A stretch of 11,867 bases of DNA from Marinospirillum sp. (GTDB lineage Bacteria; Pseudomonadota; Gammaproteobacteria; Pseudomonadales; Halomonadaceae): NCBI GenBank assembly GCA_007119985.1, contig SKOQ01000128.1, positions 1 to 11,867 on the forward strand, given 5' to 3'. Positions 1-6,243 of this stretch are shown in pieces (position 1 is the first letter of the stretch; each line of letters begins with the position of its first letter). The notes beneath the pieces were generated by a model, which saw nothing but the letters and a program-made list of their open reading frames with translations, made no database searches and was not told the origin of the DNA. The position numbers and the translations under genes were made by a program.

Positions 1-530
1 AGCCACTACGTGAGAAGTTGCAGGCAGAACTAGAGACCGCTTATCAGCAAAAAGAAGAGCAGGTTGGGGCGAAGGTACTGCGTCAATTTGAGCAGCAGGT
101 GATGTTGCAGGTATTGGATACGCGTTGGAAAGAGCACCTGCAATCCATGGATCAACTGCGCCAAGGCATCCACTTGCGTGGCTATGCGCAAAAGAATCCC
201 AAGCAAGAATACAAGCGTGAAGCTTTCGGGCTCTTTGAACACTTTCTTGTTCAAGTGCGTAGCGATGTCGTTCGTATTCTGAGCCATGTGCGTATCCGCA
301 CCCAGGAAGAAGTCGAGGCGATGGAGCAGCAGCGCCGTCAGGAGGCTGAGCGTTTGCGCAGCCTGCAGCAGGCTCGCCATGCTGAATCCACTTCTGCAAC
401 CGCTGGGACGCCGCAAGAGGGTGGTGCTTCACAGCCGTTCAAAAGAAATGATCCCAAGGTAGGGCGTAATGATCCTTGTCCTTGTGGTTCAGGTAAAAAA
501 TACAAGCAATGCCACGGTCAACTTCAATAA
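1..530 (+). CDS. secA: Preprotein translocase ATPase SecA, C-terminal part (5' end outside window)
   Basis: SecA is the ATP-driven motor that pushes unfolded preproteins through the SecYEG channel at the inner membrane. Only the last 175 residues are visible; the frame is open from base 3, so the gene starts upstream of the window. The visible part begins in the helical scaffold region and contains the conserved stretch LDTRWKEHLQSMDQLRQGI followed by HLRGYAQKNPKQEYKREAF. A charged Gln/Glu/Arg-rich linker follows. The protein ends in the zinc-binding tail NDPCPCGSGKKYKQCHG, with the Cys-x-Cys-x8-Cys-His ligands that in the family bind zinc and contact SecB and phospholipids. The tail is intact, so this is the full-length form of SecA. 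The stop codon lies 17 bases before argJ with no terminator between, so read-through into argJ is likely. Confidence 0.97.
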   Translation, partial: PLREKLQAELETAYQQKEEQVGAKVLRQFEQQVMLQVLDTRWKEHLQSMDQLRQGIHLRGYAQKNPKQEYKREAFGLFEHFLVQVRSDVVRILSHVRIRTQEEVEAMEQQRRQEAERLRSLQQARHAESTSATAGTPQEGGASQPFKRNDPKVGRNDPCPCGSGKKYKQCHGQLQ

Positions 531-547
531 TTGGATGAGTCAAAACT

Positions 548-1765
548 ATGCCTGTCGGTGATCTTTCTCTCCCTGAGTTTTACCCTATTGCAGGAGTGCG
601 CATTGGTGTGGCCAGTGCGGGTATTAAAAAGCCAGGCCGCAAGGATCTGGTGATCTTTGAGCTGGCGCCAACCACCCAAGTAGCGGCGGTTTTTACGCGC
701 AATGCCTTTTGTGCGGCACCCGTGCGTATTGCGCGTGCCCACCTTCAGGGCGCTGAAACACGCTATCTAGTCATTAATACAGGCAATGCCAATGCAGGAA
801 CGGGTCAGCAGGGTGAGGCGGATGCCCGTACGACCTGTTCAGCCTTGGCTGAGCTTGCTGGGGTGAAGGCAGAGCAGGTGCTGCCCTTCTCGACAGGCGT
901 CATAGGTGAACCCTTACCTATGCCGCGTTTATTGGCGGCCTTGCCTCAGGGGATGGATGTGCTGGATGCCGCGCATTGGGCTGAAGCTGCGCAGGGCATT
1001 ATGACCACGGATACGCTACCCAAAGGGGCCAGCGTGCGTTGTGATATCCACGGTCAGCCTGTACATATCAGCGGTATTGCCAAGGGTGCGGGCATGATCA
1101 AACCCAATATGGCGACCATGCTGGGTTTTATCGCTACAGATGCGCAGATCAGCCAAGCGCTTTTGCAGCAGCTGCTCACTGATGCGGTCAATGCCAGCTT
1201 TAACCGCATCACCATTGATGGTGACACCTCAACCAATGATGCCTGCGTGCTGGTGGCCACGGGCCATAGTGCAGTGGTGACTGCTGAGGATGGCGAGGCT
1301 CTCACGATTTTTGCTCAAGCCTTGCAGCAGGTTATGGTACAGCTTGCGCAAGCGATTGTTCGTGATGGTGAAGGGGCAACGAAGTTTGTCACGATCCAAG
1401 TTCAGGGTGCGGCGACTGAGTCAGAAGCGCTTGAGGCGGCTTTTACCATTGCTCACTCGCCCTTAGTGAAAACAGCGCTTTATGCCAGTGATGCTAACTG
1501 GGGACGGATTCTAGCTGCTTTAGGTCGTGCTCCTGGGTTGGAAGATCTCGATATCAGTCGAGTCAGCCTGCATCTGAATGACGTGCTGCTCGCTGAGCAA
1601 GGTGGTCGTGCGGCCAGCTATACCGAAGCCGCTGGTGCAGCCGTCATGCAAGAAGCAGAAATCACCATCCGCGTTCATCTCGGACGGGGTCAAGCGCAAG
1701 AAACAGTCTGGACCTGTGATTTCTCACATGACTATGTTTCTATTAATGCAGACTATCGATCATAA
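548..1765 (+). CDS. argJ: Glutamate N-acetyltransferase / amino-acid acetyltransferase ArgJ
   Basis: ArgJ moves the acetyl group from N-acetylornithine to glutamate, giving ornithine and N-acetylglutamate in the cyclic arginine pathway. Some members also acetylate glutamate from acetyl-CoA; the sequence does not tell which type this is. The 405-residue length is normal. The autocleavage and catalytic motif KGAGMIKPNMATML lies at residues 179-192. Thr190 is the expected nucleophile that becomes the new N-terminus of the beta chain. The oxyanion-hole pair Thr116-Gly117 sits in FSTGVIGEPL. The conserved NTGNANAGTG is at 77-86 and SDANWGRILAA lies near the C-terminus. The ATG start has a GGATGAG ribosome binding site eight bases upstream. 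The stop codon overlaps the AAGGAAA ribosome binding site of the next gene, so the two are probably cotranscribed and perhaps coupled. The gene looks intact and functional. Confidence 0.96.
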   Translation: MPVGDLSLPEFYPIAGVRIGVASAGIKKPGRKDLVIFELAPTTQVAAVFTRNAFCAAPVRIARAHLQGAETRYLVINTGNANAGTGQQGEADARTTCSALAELAGVKAEQVLPFSTGVIGEPLPMPRLLAALPQGMDVLDAAHWAEAAQGIMTTDTLPKGASVRCDIHGQPVHISGIAKGAGMIKPNMATMLGFIATDAQISQALLQQLLTDAVNASFNRITIDGDTSTNDACVLVATGHSAVVTAEDGEALTIFAQALQQVMVQLAQAIVRDGEGATKFVTIQVQGAATESEALEAAFTIAHSPLVKTALYASDANWGRILAALGRAPGLEDLDISRVSLHLNDVLLAEQGGRAASYTEAAGAAVMQEAEITIRVHLGRGQAQETVWTCDFSHDYVSINADYRS

Positions 1766-1776
1766 GGAAAAGTACC

Positions 1777-2712
1777 ATGGCGCAGCCACTCTTGGTTTCT
1801 GCTGCAGCCCTGTTTAATGAGCAGGGACAGGTTTTGATTGCTAAACGTCCTCTAGGAAGCGATCAGGGTGGCCTGTGGGAGTTCCCGGGCGGCAAACTGG
1901 CGCCCTATGAGACAGGCTTTCAGGCACTGCGGCGTGAGATACATGAGGAGCTCGGGGTTGAGATTCACTCTGCGCGCCCTCTTATAAAAATCCACTACAC
2001 CTATCCTGATAAGACGGTTTTGCTTGATGTTTGGCGGGTCGATCATTTTACTGGTGAGCCTTGGGGGAAGGAGGGTCAGGCTATTCGCTGGGTGTCTGTG
2101 CGTGAGCTGAGCCAGTTTGAATTTCCTGCTGCCAACCGTGCCATTATCCGTGCGGTACAGCTCCCTGAAGACTATATGATCACCGGTGACTTTACTGATC
2201 AATCCGAAGCGTTGGTCAGATTGCAGTCTGCTCTTGAGCGGGGTGTGCGTCTGGTGCAGTTGCGGGCGCATCATCTCGATGCAGAAGCCTATCGTCAGCT
2301 GGCCCAAGCTGCGCTAGAGGCCTGTAAGAAGGCCGGTGCTTCTTTGATGCTCAATGCGGACCCTGCCTTGTTGGATCAAGTGGATGCAGCAGGGATACAT
2401 CTTACTGAAGCGCGCCTCATGGCTGCGCGAAAGAGGCCGGTACCGGTCGGTAAGTGGCTAGGAGCCTCCTGCCATGGTGCTGCAAGCCTGCAGCAGGCCG
2501 AGCGCATCGGTGCTGATTTGGTGACCCTCTCTCCTGTGCAGACGACAGCCACACATCCAGGGCAGGCACCGCTAGGTTGGCAAGTCTTCCAAACGCTCGT
2601 CAATGGTGCACTCATGCCTGTTTATGCCTTAGGCGGGCTGGGCCCAGAAGATAAAAGCCGTGTTTTTGGACTGGGAGCGCAGGGTGTGGCTGGGATTTCT
2701 CGCTATTGGTAG
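1777..2712 (+). CDS. Nudix hydrolase (MutT type) fused to a degenerate ThiE/TenI-like domain
   Basis: The 311-residue protein has two domains. Residues 1 to about 130 are a MutT-type Nudix hydrolase. The Nudix box at 39-61 fits Gx5Ex7REUxEExGU exactly (Gly39, Glu45, Arg53, Glu54, Glu57, Glu58, Gly60). The family hydrolyses nucleoside diphosphate derivatives, classically 8-oxo-dGTP, to limit transversion mutations. Residues about 134-311 resemble the thiamine phosphate synthase TIM barrel: QLRAHHL for QYREK, LMLNADPALL for the NDR segment, AAGIHLTEARL for DGVHLGQ, LSPVQTTATHP for GPVFPTxTK, then PVYALGGL. Several residues that bind metal and pyrophosphate in true ThiE are replaced, so thiamine phosphate synthesis is doubtful. 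Such Nudix/ThiE-like fusions downstream of secA and argJ are known in pseudomonads and relatives. The ATG start has AAGGAAA six bases upstream. The Nudix call is very sure; the role of the C-terminal domain is unknown. Confidence 0.93.
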   Translation: MAQPLLVSAAALFNEQGQVLIAKRPLGSDQGGLWEFPGGKLAPYETGFQALRREIHEELGVEIHSARPLIKIHYTYPDKTVLLDVWRVDHFTGEPWGKEGQAIRWVSVRELSQFEFPAANRAIIRAVQLPEDYMITGDFTDQSEALVRLQSALERGVRLVQLRAHHLDAEAYRQLAQAALEACKKAGASLMLNADPALLDQVDAAGIHLTEARLMAARKRPVPVGKWLGASCHGAASLQQAERIGADLVTLSPVQTTATHPGQAPLGWQVFQTLVNGALMPVYALGGLGPEDKSRVFGLGAQGVAGISRYW

Positions 2713-2740
2713 TCAAGCTGCTTGCTGCTGCCTGATCAGA

Positions 2741-2768
2741 AGAGGCTCCATAGCGGGGCCTCTTTTTT
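2741..2768 (+). terminator. Rho-independent terminator after the Nudix/ThiE-like gene
   Basis: A nine-pair stem AGAGGCTCC / GGGGCCTCT (one G-U pair) with loop ATAGC is followed directly by a run of six T. It lies 28 bases after the stop codon of the Nudix fusion and ends the secA-argJ-Nudix transcript. On the minus strand the hairpin lacks a good U-tract, so it is a weaker stop for yacG. Confidence 0.88.
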
Positions 2769-2793
2769 GTCTGTAAATGCGCTGCGAGCGCCT

Positions 2794-2988
2794 TTAATGG
2801 AAGGCTTCGGGTGGTAGTGCATCTAACTGATCCAGATCGGTCAGCGGTGCGCCTTGGATTTTGTGTTCCTCTGCGGCCCACTGTCCAAGATCAATTAACT
2901 GGCAGCGGTGGCTACAAAAAGGGCGAAAAGTGTTCTCAGCAGTCAATGAGCTGGGCTGTTGGCATTGTGGGCAGAGATAACTAGGCAT
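2794..2988 (-). CDS. yacG: DNA gyrase inhibitor YacG (small zinc protein)
   Basis: YacG is a small zinc-ribbon protein that binds the GyrB subunit of DNA gyrase and blocks its DNA binding. The protein has the four-cysteine site CPQC at 6-9 and FCSHRC with Cys25 and Cys29. The family core FRPFCSHRCQLIDLGQWAAEE follows, then an acidic, variable tail. I choose the ATG at 2988, which gives 64 residues, close to the 65 of E. coli YacG. A TTG at 3003 would add five residues, but there is no support for it. The chosen start overlaps the end of coaE by eight bases, so translation is probably coupled. The coaE-yacG pairing is conserved in gammaproteobacteria. Confidence 0.93.
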   Translation of the reverse strand: MPSYLCPQCQQPSSLTAENTFRPFCSHRCQLIDLGQWAAEEHKIQGAPLTDLDQLDALPPEAFH

Positions 2989-3616
2989 GAGATGTCCAAT
3001 CAAAGTGCATATATAAATCGTGAAGACGATCTATTTGTCGGTATAAGTGCGGCAAATCTTGGCTATTGTCGAGGATATCGTCTGCTCTTTCAAGGCGAGT
3101 GCGACGAGGAAGTTGCTGATCCATAATGCGTTGGATTGAGTCGGGGCTATGCTGGTCGCGTTGACTGGCTCTGTGCTTTTGCAATGCCTCTGAGCAATCA
3201 ACCACCAAGCAGCGCTGTACCCAAGCATCCTGTTGTGTTTCAAAGAGCAGTGGAGAGGAAAGCAGAATATAGTGATGCAGAGGGCTCCAATGAGCAAGTT
3301 GTGCTAAAAGCTGTTCTCTGACCCAAGGATGAATTAAGTTCTCCAGCCATTTTTTTTCTGCTGGATTGTTAAAGATGATCTCGCGTAATACTGTGCGATC
3401 AATCTGCCCTTGTTGATTAAGCAGGCCTGGCCCAAAATGCGCTTTGACTGGATCAATTAAACAAGAATCACCCTCTAATGCTTGGCGGGCAATCACATCA
3501 GCATCAATGACCGGTACACCCAGTTGCTGAAAATAATCAGTAGCGGCCGTTTTTCCACTACCTATTCCACCTGTTAAGCCTAAAATATTATTTAATTTCT
3601 TTACCTTTTCGTGCAT
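2981..3616 (-). CDS. coaE: Dephospho-CoA kinase CoaE
   Basis: CoaE phosphorylates the 3'-hydroxyl of dephospho-CoA with ATP, the last step of coenzyme A synthesis in the cytosol. The 211-residue protein has the P-loop GLTGGIGSGKT ending at Thr23, the substrate-binding VPVIDADVIAR near 34-44, the conserved LIHPWVREQL near residues 94-103, and the lid-region RASQRDQHS and DQQLPRRTRLERADDILDN. The ATG at 3616 has no strong ribosome binding site, but no better start lies between it and the P-loop. The gene is followed by overlapping yacG. In many relatives pilD (prepilin peptidase) lies directly upstream of coaE; here the upstream DNA is an AT-rich non-coding stretch and mvaT. The 5' third of the gene is more AT-rich than most of the window. 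Confidence 0.96.
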   Translation of the reverse strand: MHEKVKKLNNILGLTGGIGSGKTAATDYFQQLGVPVIDADVIARQALEGDSCLIDPVKAHFGPGLLNQQGQIDRTVLREIIFNNPAEKKWLENLIHPWVREQLLAQLAHWSPLHHYILLSSPLLFETQQDAWVQRCLVVDCSEALQKHRASQRDQHSPDSIQRIMDQQLPRRTRLERADDILDNSQDLPHLYRQIDRLHDLYMHFDWTSHA

Positions 3617-3878
3617 TTTTCTACTCGCATATCGAAGACCATAATATCAACCATGCTTTGCATGTTTGTCTTTTATCTTGAGCACTGAACAGCGCGTATG
3701 CCTTAAAAAGTCTTAGATTCACTATTGTGCTTACTGATGCTGCGCTCATTACGTTGATCAGAGGCCACTTAAACAGTTTGACTCTTGTATAACGGGTCTT
3801 AAAGATCAGGATATTGAAATCTTATGAGCTTAATGGTTAAATTCTACCAGCATTTTACTTGTCAAGAGTCCTCTTTTG

Positions 3879-3884
3879 TATAAC
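3879..3884 (+). promoter_or_regulatory. Candidate -10 box for mvaT
   Basis: TATAAC matches five of six bases of the sigma-70 -10 consensus and lies 37 bases before the GTG start of mvaT. The best -35 match (TTTACT, 3854-3859) is 19 bases away, which is long, so the assignment is tentative. A second TATAAC at 3788-3793 in the same sequence context is an alternative. Confidence 0.35.
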
Positions 3885-3910
3885 AATTGGTTTGCCTGTT
3901 GAAAATAATG

Positions 3911-3915
3911 AGGAG
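3911..3915 (+). promoter_or_regulatory. Ribosome binding site that sets the mvaT start
   Basis: A perfect AGGAG lies six bases before the GTG at 3922. Together with the match of the resulting N-terminus (MSILANYREKEELMRRL) to the MvaT family (MSLINEYRATEEAIKEL in P. aeruginosa, from memory), it rules out the longer frame starting at the TTG at 3859. Confidence 0.85.
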
Positions 3916-3921
3916 TATAAA

Positions 3922-4287
3922 GTGTCTATTCTTGCTAACTATCGTGAAAAAGAAGAGTTAATGCGTCGTCTCAAGGAAGAAATGCGCAAAATGGAAGAGA
4001 ATCAGCTGCTTAAAAAAGAGCTGGAATTTAAAAATGATATCGAAGCTGTGCTTGAAAAGCATGGTCGCAGTCTCAGTGATCTGGCTGACATCTTTGGTTT
4101 GGCACAAGAAACCGCTGTTAAGTCAGGTCGTGGTAACCGTCGCAGCCGTAAACTGAAAGTTTATCAGAATCCACATACTGAAGAAAAAATCGAAACCCGT
4201 GGTGGTAACCATCGTATTCTCAAGGAATGGAAGAAGGCGCATGGCTCTGAGACAGTCGAAGGCTGGTTGGTCGAAGAACGCGATTAA
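3922..4287 (+). CDS. mvaT: MvaT-family H-NS-like nucleoid protein (xenogeneic silencer)
   Basis: MvaT proteins coat AT-rich DNA and silence horizontally acquired genes; they are the pseudomonad counterparts of H-NS. The protein is 121 residues from the GTG start, close to the family length of about 124. Residues 1-60 form a charged coiled-coil oligomerisation region containing LLKKELEFK and GRSLSDLADIFGL. A basic linker (RGNRRSRKLK, 70-79) follows. The DNA-binding domain carries VYQNPHTEEKIETRGGNHR and ILKEWKKAHGSETVEGW. By alignment with P. aeruginosa MvaT, the AT-pincer residues that enter the minor groove are Arg76, Gly95 and Asn96, all present. The gene stands alone with its own terminator. 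Its own AT-rich upstream DNA makes autoregulation plausible, but that is inference. MvaU is a close paralogue in pseudomonads, so the exact symbol is less certain than the family. Confidence 0.93.
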   Translation: MSILANYREKEELMRRLKEEMRKMEENQLLKKELEFKNDIEAVLEKHGRSLSDLADIFGLAQETAVKSGRGNRRSRKLKVYQNPHTEEKIETRGGNHRILKEWKKAHGSETVEGWLVEERD

Positions 4288-4335
4288 TCTGACCTGATGC
4301 TGGAGTCTATTGAAGGTTTTCAGCAGCGCAGATTG

Positions 4336-4368
4336 AAAAGCCTAGCCACTGAGTGGCTAGGCTTTTTT
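4336..4368. terminator. Bidirectional terminator between convergent mvaT and the chemoreceptor gene
   Basis: A perfect 14-pair stem, AAAAGCCTAGCCAC and GTGGCTAGGCTTTT, with loop TGA is followed by T on the plus strand (4363-4368). The four A at 4336-4339 give a shorter U-run on the minus strand. It lies 48 bases after mvaT and 16 bases past the stop codon of the chemoreceptor, so it can end both transcripts, more strongly the mvaT one. Confidence 0.93.
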
Positions 4369-4384
4369 ATAAGGCGAATGAAAG

Positions 4385-6079
4385 TCAGGCTTTGTAGCGG
4401 CTCACAAGGTCATGCATTTCATTGGCGATGTGGTTGAGTCTTTGTGTGACATCGCTCGCAGCTTGGGTGCCTTGTGCTGTTTGATCACTGATGGCTACAA
4501 TTTGATGCACATTTTCATTGATCGTCTCAGAAACATTAGTCTGCTCTTCGGCAGCACTGGCAATTTGCGCATTCATGGCATTAATGGTCTGAGTGGCCTG
4601 GCGTATTTGGTCTAATGCTTGCTCCACGCGCTGAATTTCCTCCACACTCGCTTGGCTGCTCTGGTGGAGCTGGCTGATGAGCTTGACAGCTGATTGAGCG
4701 CCCTCCTGAAGACGCTGAATCATTTGGTCGATCTCTTGGGTGCTTTCTTGAGTGCGGCTGGCTAGGCTGCGTACCTCATCGGCCACGACGGCAAAACCCC
4801 TTCCTGCTTCTCCTGCTCGTGCCGCCTCGATGGCTGCGTTGAGCGCCAGAAGATTGGTTTGCTCGGCAATACCGCGAATCACATCGAGAACGCCACCTAT
4901 ATTCTCCGACTCATGGCCAAGATGGGTGACGACCTTGATTCCTTCATCAACCTGTGCGGCCAAGCCGCTGATCGCCTGAGTGGCTGCACTGAGCGTCGTT
5001 TGAGAATCAATGACCTGTTGTTCTGCTTGATGGGCTGCACCTGAGGCTTGATTGGCACTTTGTGCCACTTCTTGTGCTGCTGCGGCCATTTCATTCATAG
5101 CGGTAGCGACCTGATCGCTTTCATTTTGCTGGCGAGCGACCCCATCCTGCGCCTCTTGCATAAAGTGCTGTAAATCAGCGGCAGAGGCATGCAGTGCCTG
5201 ACTCGATCCCACGGCCTGATGTACTAGCTGCTGAACTTGATCGGCAAAGGCATTGAAGGCAGAGGCCAGCTGGCCCAGCTCATTTTGTCCTTGAGCAGGC
5301 AGGCGAAGCGTCAGATCACCATCGCCTTCGCTAATGGCTTGCATAGCTTGAACGGCTCGTTGGAGTGGGTCGGTGAGGCGCTTGGCGCTCCAAAGCGCGA
5401 TAACGGCGATGATGGCTGCAGTGATCAAGGCGGTGATTAAGGCGCTGATCAGATTGCCTTGCAGTGCGGTTGCGGAATCAGCTTCGAGTGTTGCGACCTG
5501 ACGATCTAAGCCATCGATCCAAAAGCCAGTGCCAATGACCCAGTTCCAGCCGGGGAGGAGTTCGGCGTAGCCGAGCTTGGGCTCATTGGCGTCTGTTTCA
5601 GTACTCATCCAGTGGTAGTAGACAAAATCACCGCCACGCTCGGCGGCTTGGACCAGTTCGCGAATCACATACAAGCCGTTAGGATCTTGGAAGCCGATCA
5701 GATCGCGGCCTTCCAGAGCGGGGTTGATACCATGCGCGAGGTTGCGTCCTTGGCGATCATAAACAAAGTAGTAGCCGATGCTGCCGCTGTCATCAAAGCG
5801 CATCTGGCGCAAAATATCTAAGGCTTGGCGCTGGCGCTCTGCTTCACTCAGTGTGCTGGAGTTTTGGTGTAGATGGGCAATGGCGCTGCGTGCCAGTTCG
5901 AGATAATTGCGTATCTCTGCTTGATGCTGGGTTTCCATTGCAGTGCGAAAGGCATGCACATTCTGCTGTCCATATTGGTGCGCCTGATAGCTATTAAAGC
6001 TGACCAGCAATCCAGCGAGCAGCAGCATTGGCAGCAGAGCAAGTAACACAATGCGGAGTTTAATTGTCAGCTGAGGCAT
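4385..6079 (-). CDS. Methyl-accepting chemotaxis protein with a single Cache sensor domain
   Basis: This is a membrane chemoreceptor that senses a small ligand outside the inner membrane and controls the CheA kinase. The order in 564 residues is: membrane helix about 8-28; periplasmic single Cache domain about 35-200, with YYFVYDRQGRNLAHG at 103-117, DPNGLYVIRELV at 132-143 and LLPGWNWVIGTGFWIDGLD at 174-192; second membrane helix about 209-230; HAMP domain about 231-285 (Pro238, Glu267); and the cytoplasmic signalling coiled coil. The hairpin tip EQTNLLALNAAIEAARAGE begins at 406 and runs on to VVADEVRSLASRT at 431-443. The C-terminus RYKA has no CheR/CheB-tethering pentapeptide. Receptors with this sensor type often bind short carboxylates such as acetate, lactate or propionate; the ligand here is unknown. 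AGGA lies seven bases before the ATG. No che gene is nearby, so it is an orphan receptor. Confidence 0.95.
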   Translation of the reverse strand: MPQLTIKLRIVLLALLPMLLLAGLLVSFNSYQAHQYGQQNVHAFRTAMETQHQAEIRNYLELARSAIAHLHQNSSTLSEAERQRQALDILRQMRFDDSGSIGYYFVYDRQGRNLAHGINPALEGRDLIGFQDPNGLYVIRELVQAAERGGDFVYYHWMSTETDANEPKLGYAELLPGWNWVIGTGFWIDGLDRQVATLEADSATALQGNLISALITALITAAIIAVIALWSAKRLTDPLQRAVQAMQAISEGDGDLTLRLPAQGQNELGQLASAFNAFADQVQQLVHQAVGSSQALHASAADLQHFMQEAQDGVARQQNESDQVATAMNEMAAAAQEVAQSANQASGAAHQAEQQVIDSQTTLSAATQAISGLAAQVDEGIKVVTHLGHESENIGGVLDVIRGIAEQTNLLALNAAIEAARAGEAGRGFAVVADEVRSLASRTQESTQEIDQMIQRLQEGAQSAVKLISQLHQSSQASVEEIQRVEQALDQIRQATQTINAMNAQIASAAEEQTNVSETINENVHQIVAISDQTAQGTQAASDVTQRLNHIANEMHDLVSRYKA

Positions 6080-6187
6080 AGGGGCGTCCTGTTATTATCA
6101 TGATAGAAGGTCAACTTAGTTTTAATGATTTGTCATCAAAAATCCAACTTGATCCACCTTTTCATGACATATAGATGAAGGGTAGCG

Positions 6188-6212
6188 AAAAAAAACCCTG
6201 CAATCAGCAGGG
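6188..6212 (-). terminator. Rho-independent terminator after the GNAT gene
   Basis: Read on the minus strand, the stem CCCTGC / GCAGGG with loop TGATT is followed by eight T (plus-strand A-run 6188-6195). It lies 31 bases after the stop codon of the GNAT gene and closes the mnmA-to-GNAT transcript before the chemoreceptor gene. Confidence 0.9.
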
Positions 6213-6243
6213 CGAGGGGTGGTGTTGAGTTGCAAGATGAAGG

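Larger units (their letters stand above)
3617..3921. other. AT-rich intergenic region between divergent coaE and mvaT
   Basis: About 305 bases carry no gene that I can support. By hand count 3661-3900 is about 37% G+C (89 of 240), lower than the coding DNA on both sides. It must hold the promoters of coaE (-) and mvaT (+). Within it CTCTTGTATAAC at 3782-3793 recurs as CTCTTTTGTATAAC at 3871-3884. Open frame continues in phase upstream of mvaT from a TTG at 3859, but it has no ribosome binding site and no family similarity. I saw no tRNA, riboswitch or terminator here. Confidence 0.7.

Noticed and set aside
524..742. Minus-strand open frame across the secA-argJ junction, and many antisense frames in argJ, the chemoreceptor and purB genes
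   Set aside because: They mirror strongly supported genes, have no ribosome binding site that I could see, and encode no recognisable motif.
2989..3003. TTG start for YacG five codons upstream
   Set aside because: The ATG at 2988 gives the usual length and family N-terminus; the TTG start has no support.
3617..3858. Hidden tRNA, small RNA or mobile-element remnant in the AT-rich gap
   Set aside because: I found no cloverleaf, no terminator inside the gap, and no inverted terminal repeats or target duplications.
6098..6140. Possible sigma-28 flagellar-type promoter of the chemoreceptor (TAAA ... CATGATAA on the minus strand)
   Set aside because: The -10 part matches only five of eight bases and the spacing is about 18 instead of 15, so it is not a credible sigma-28 site.
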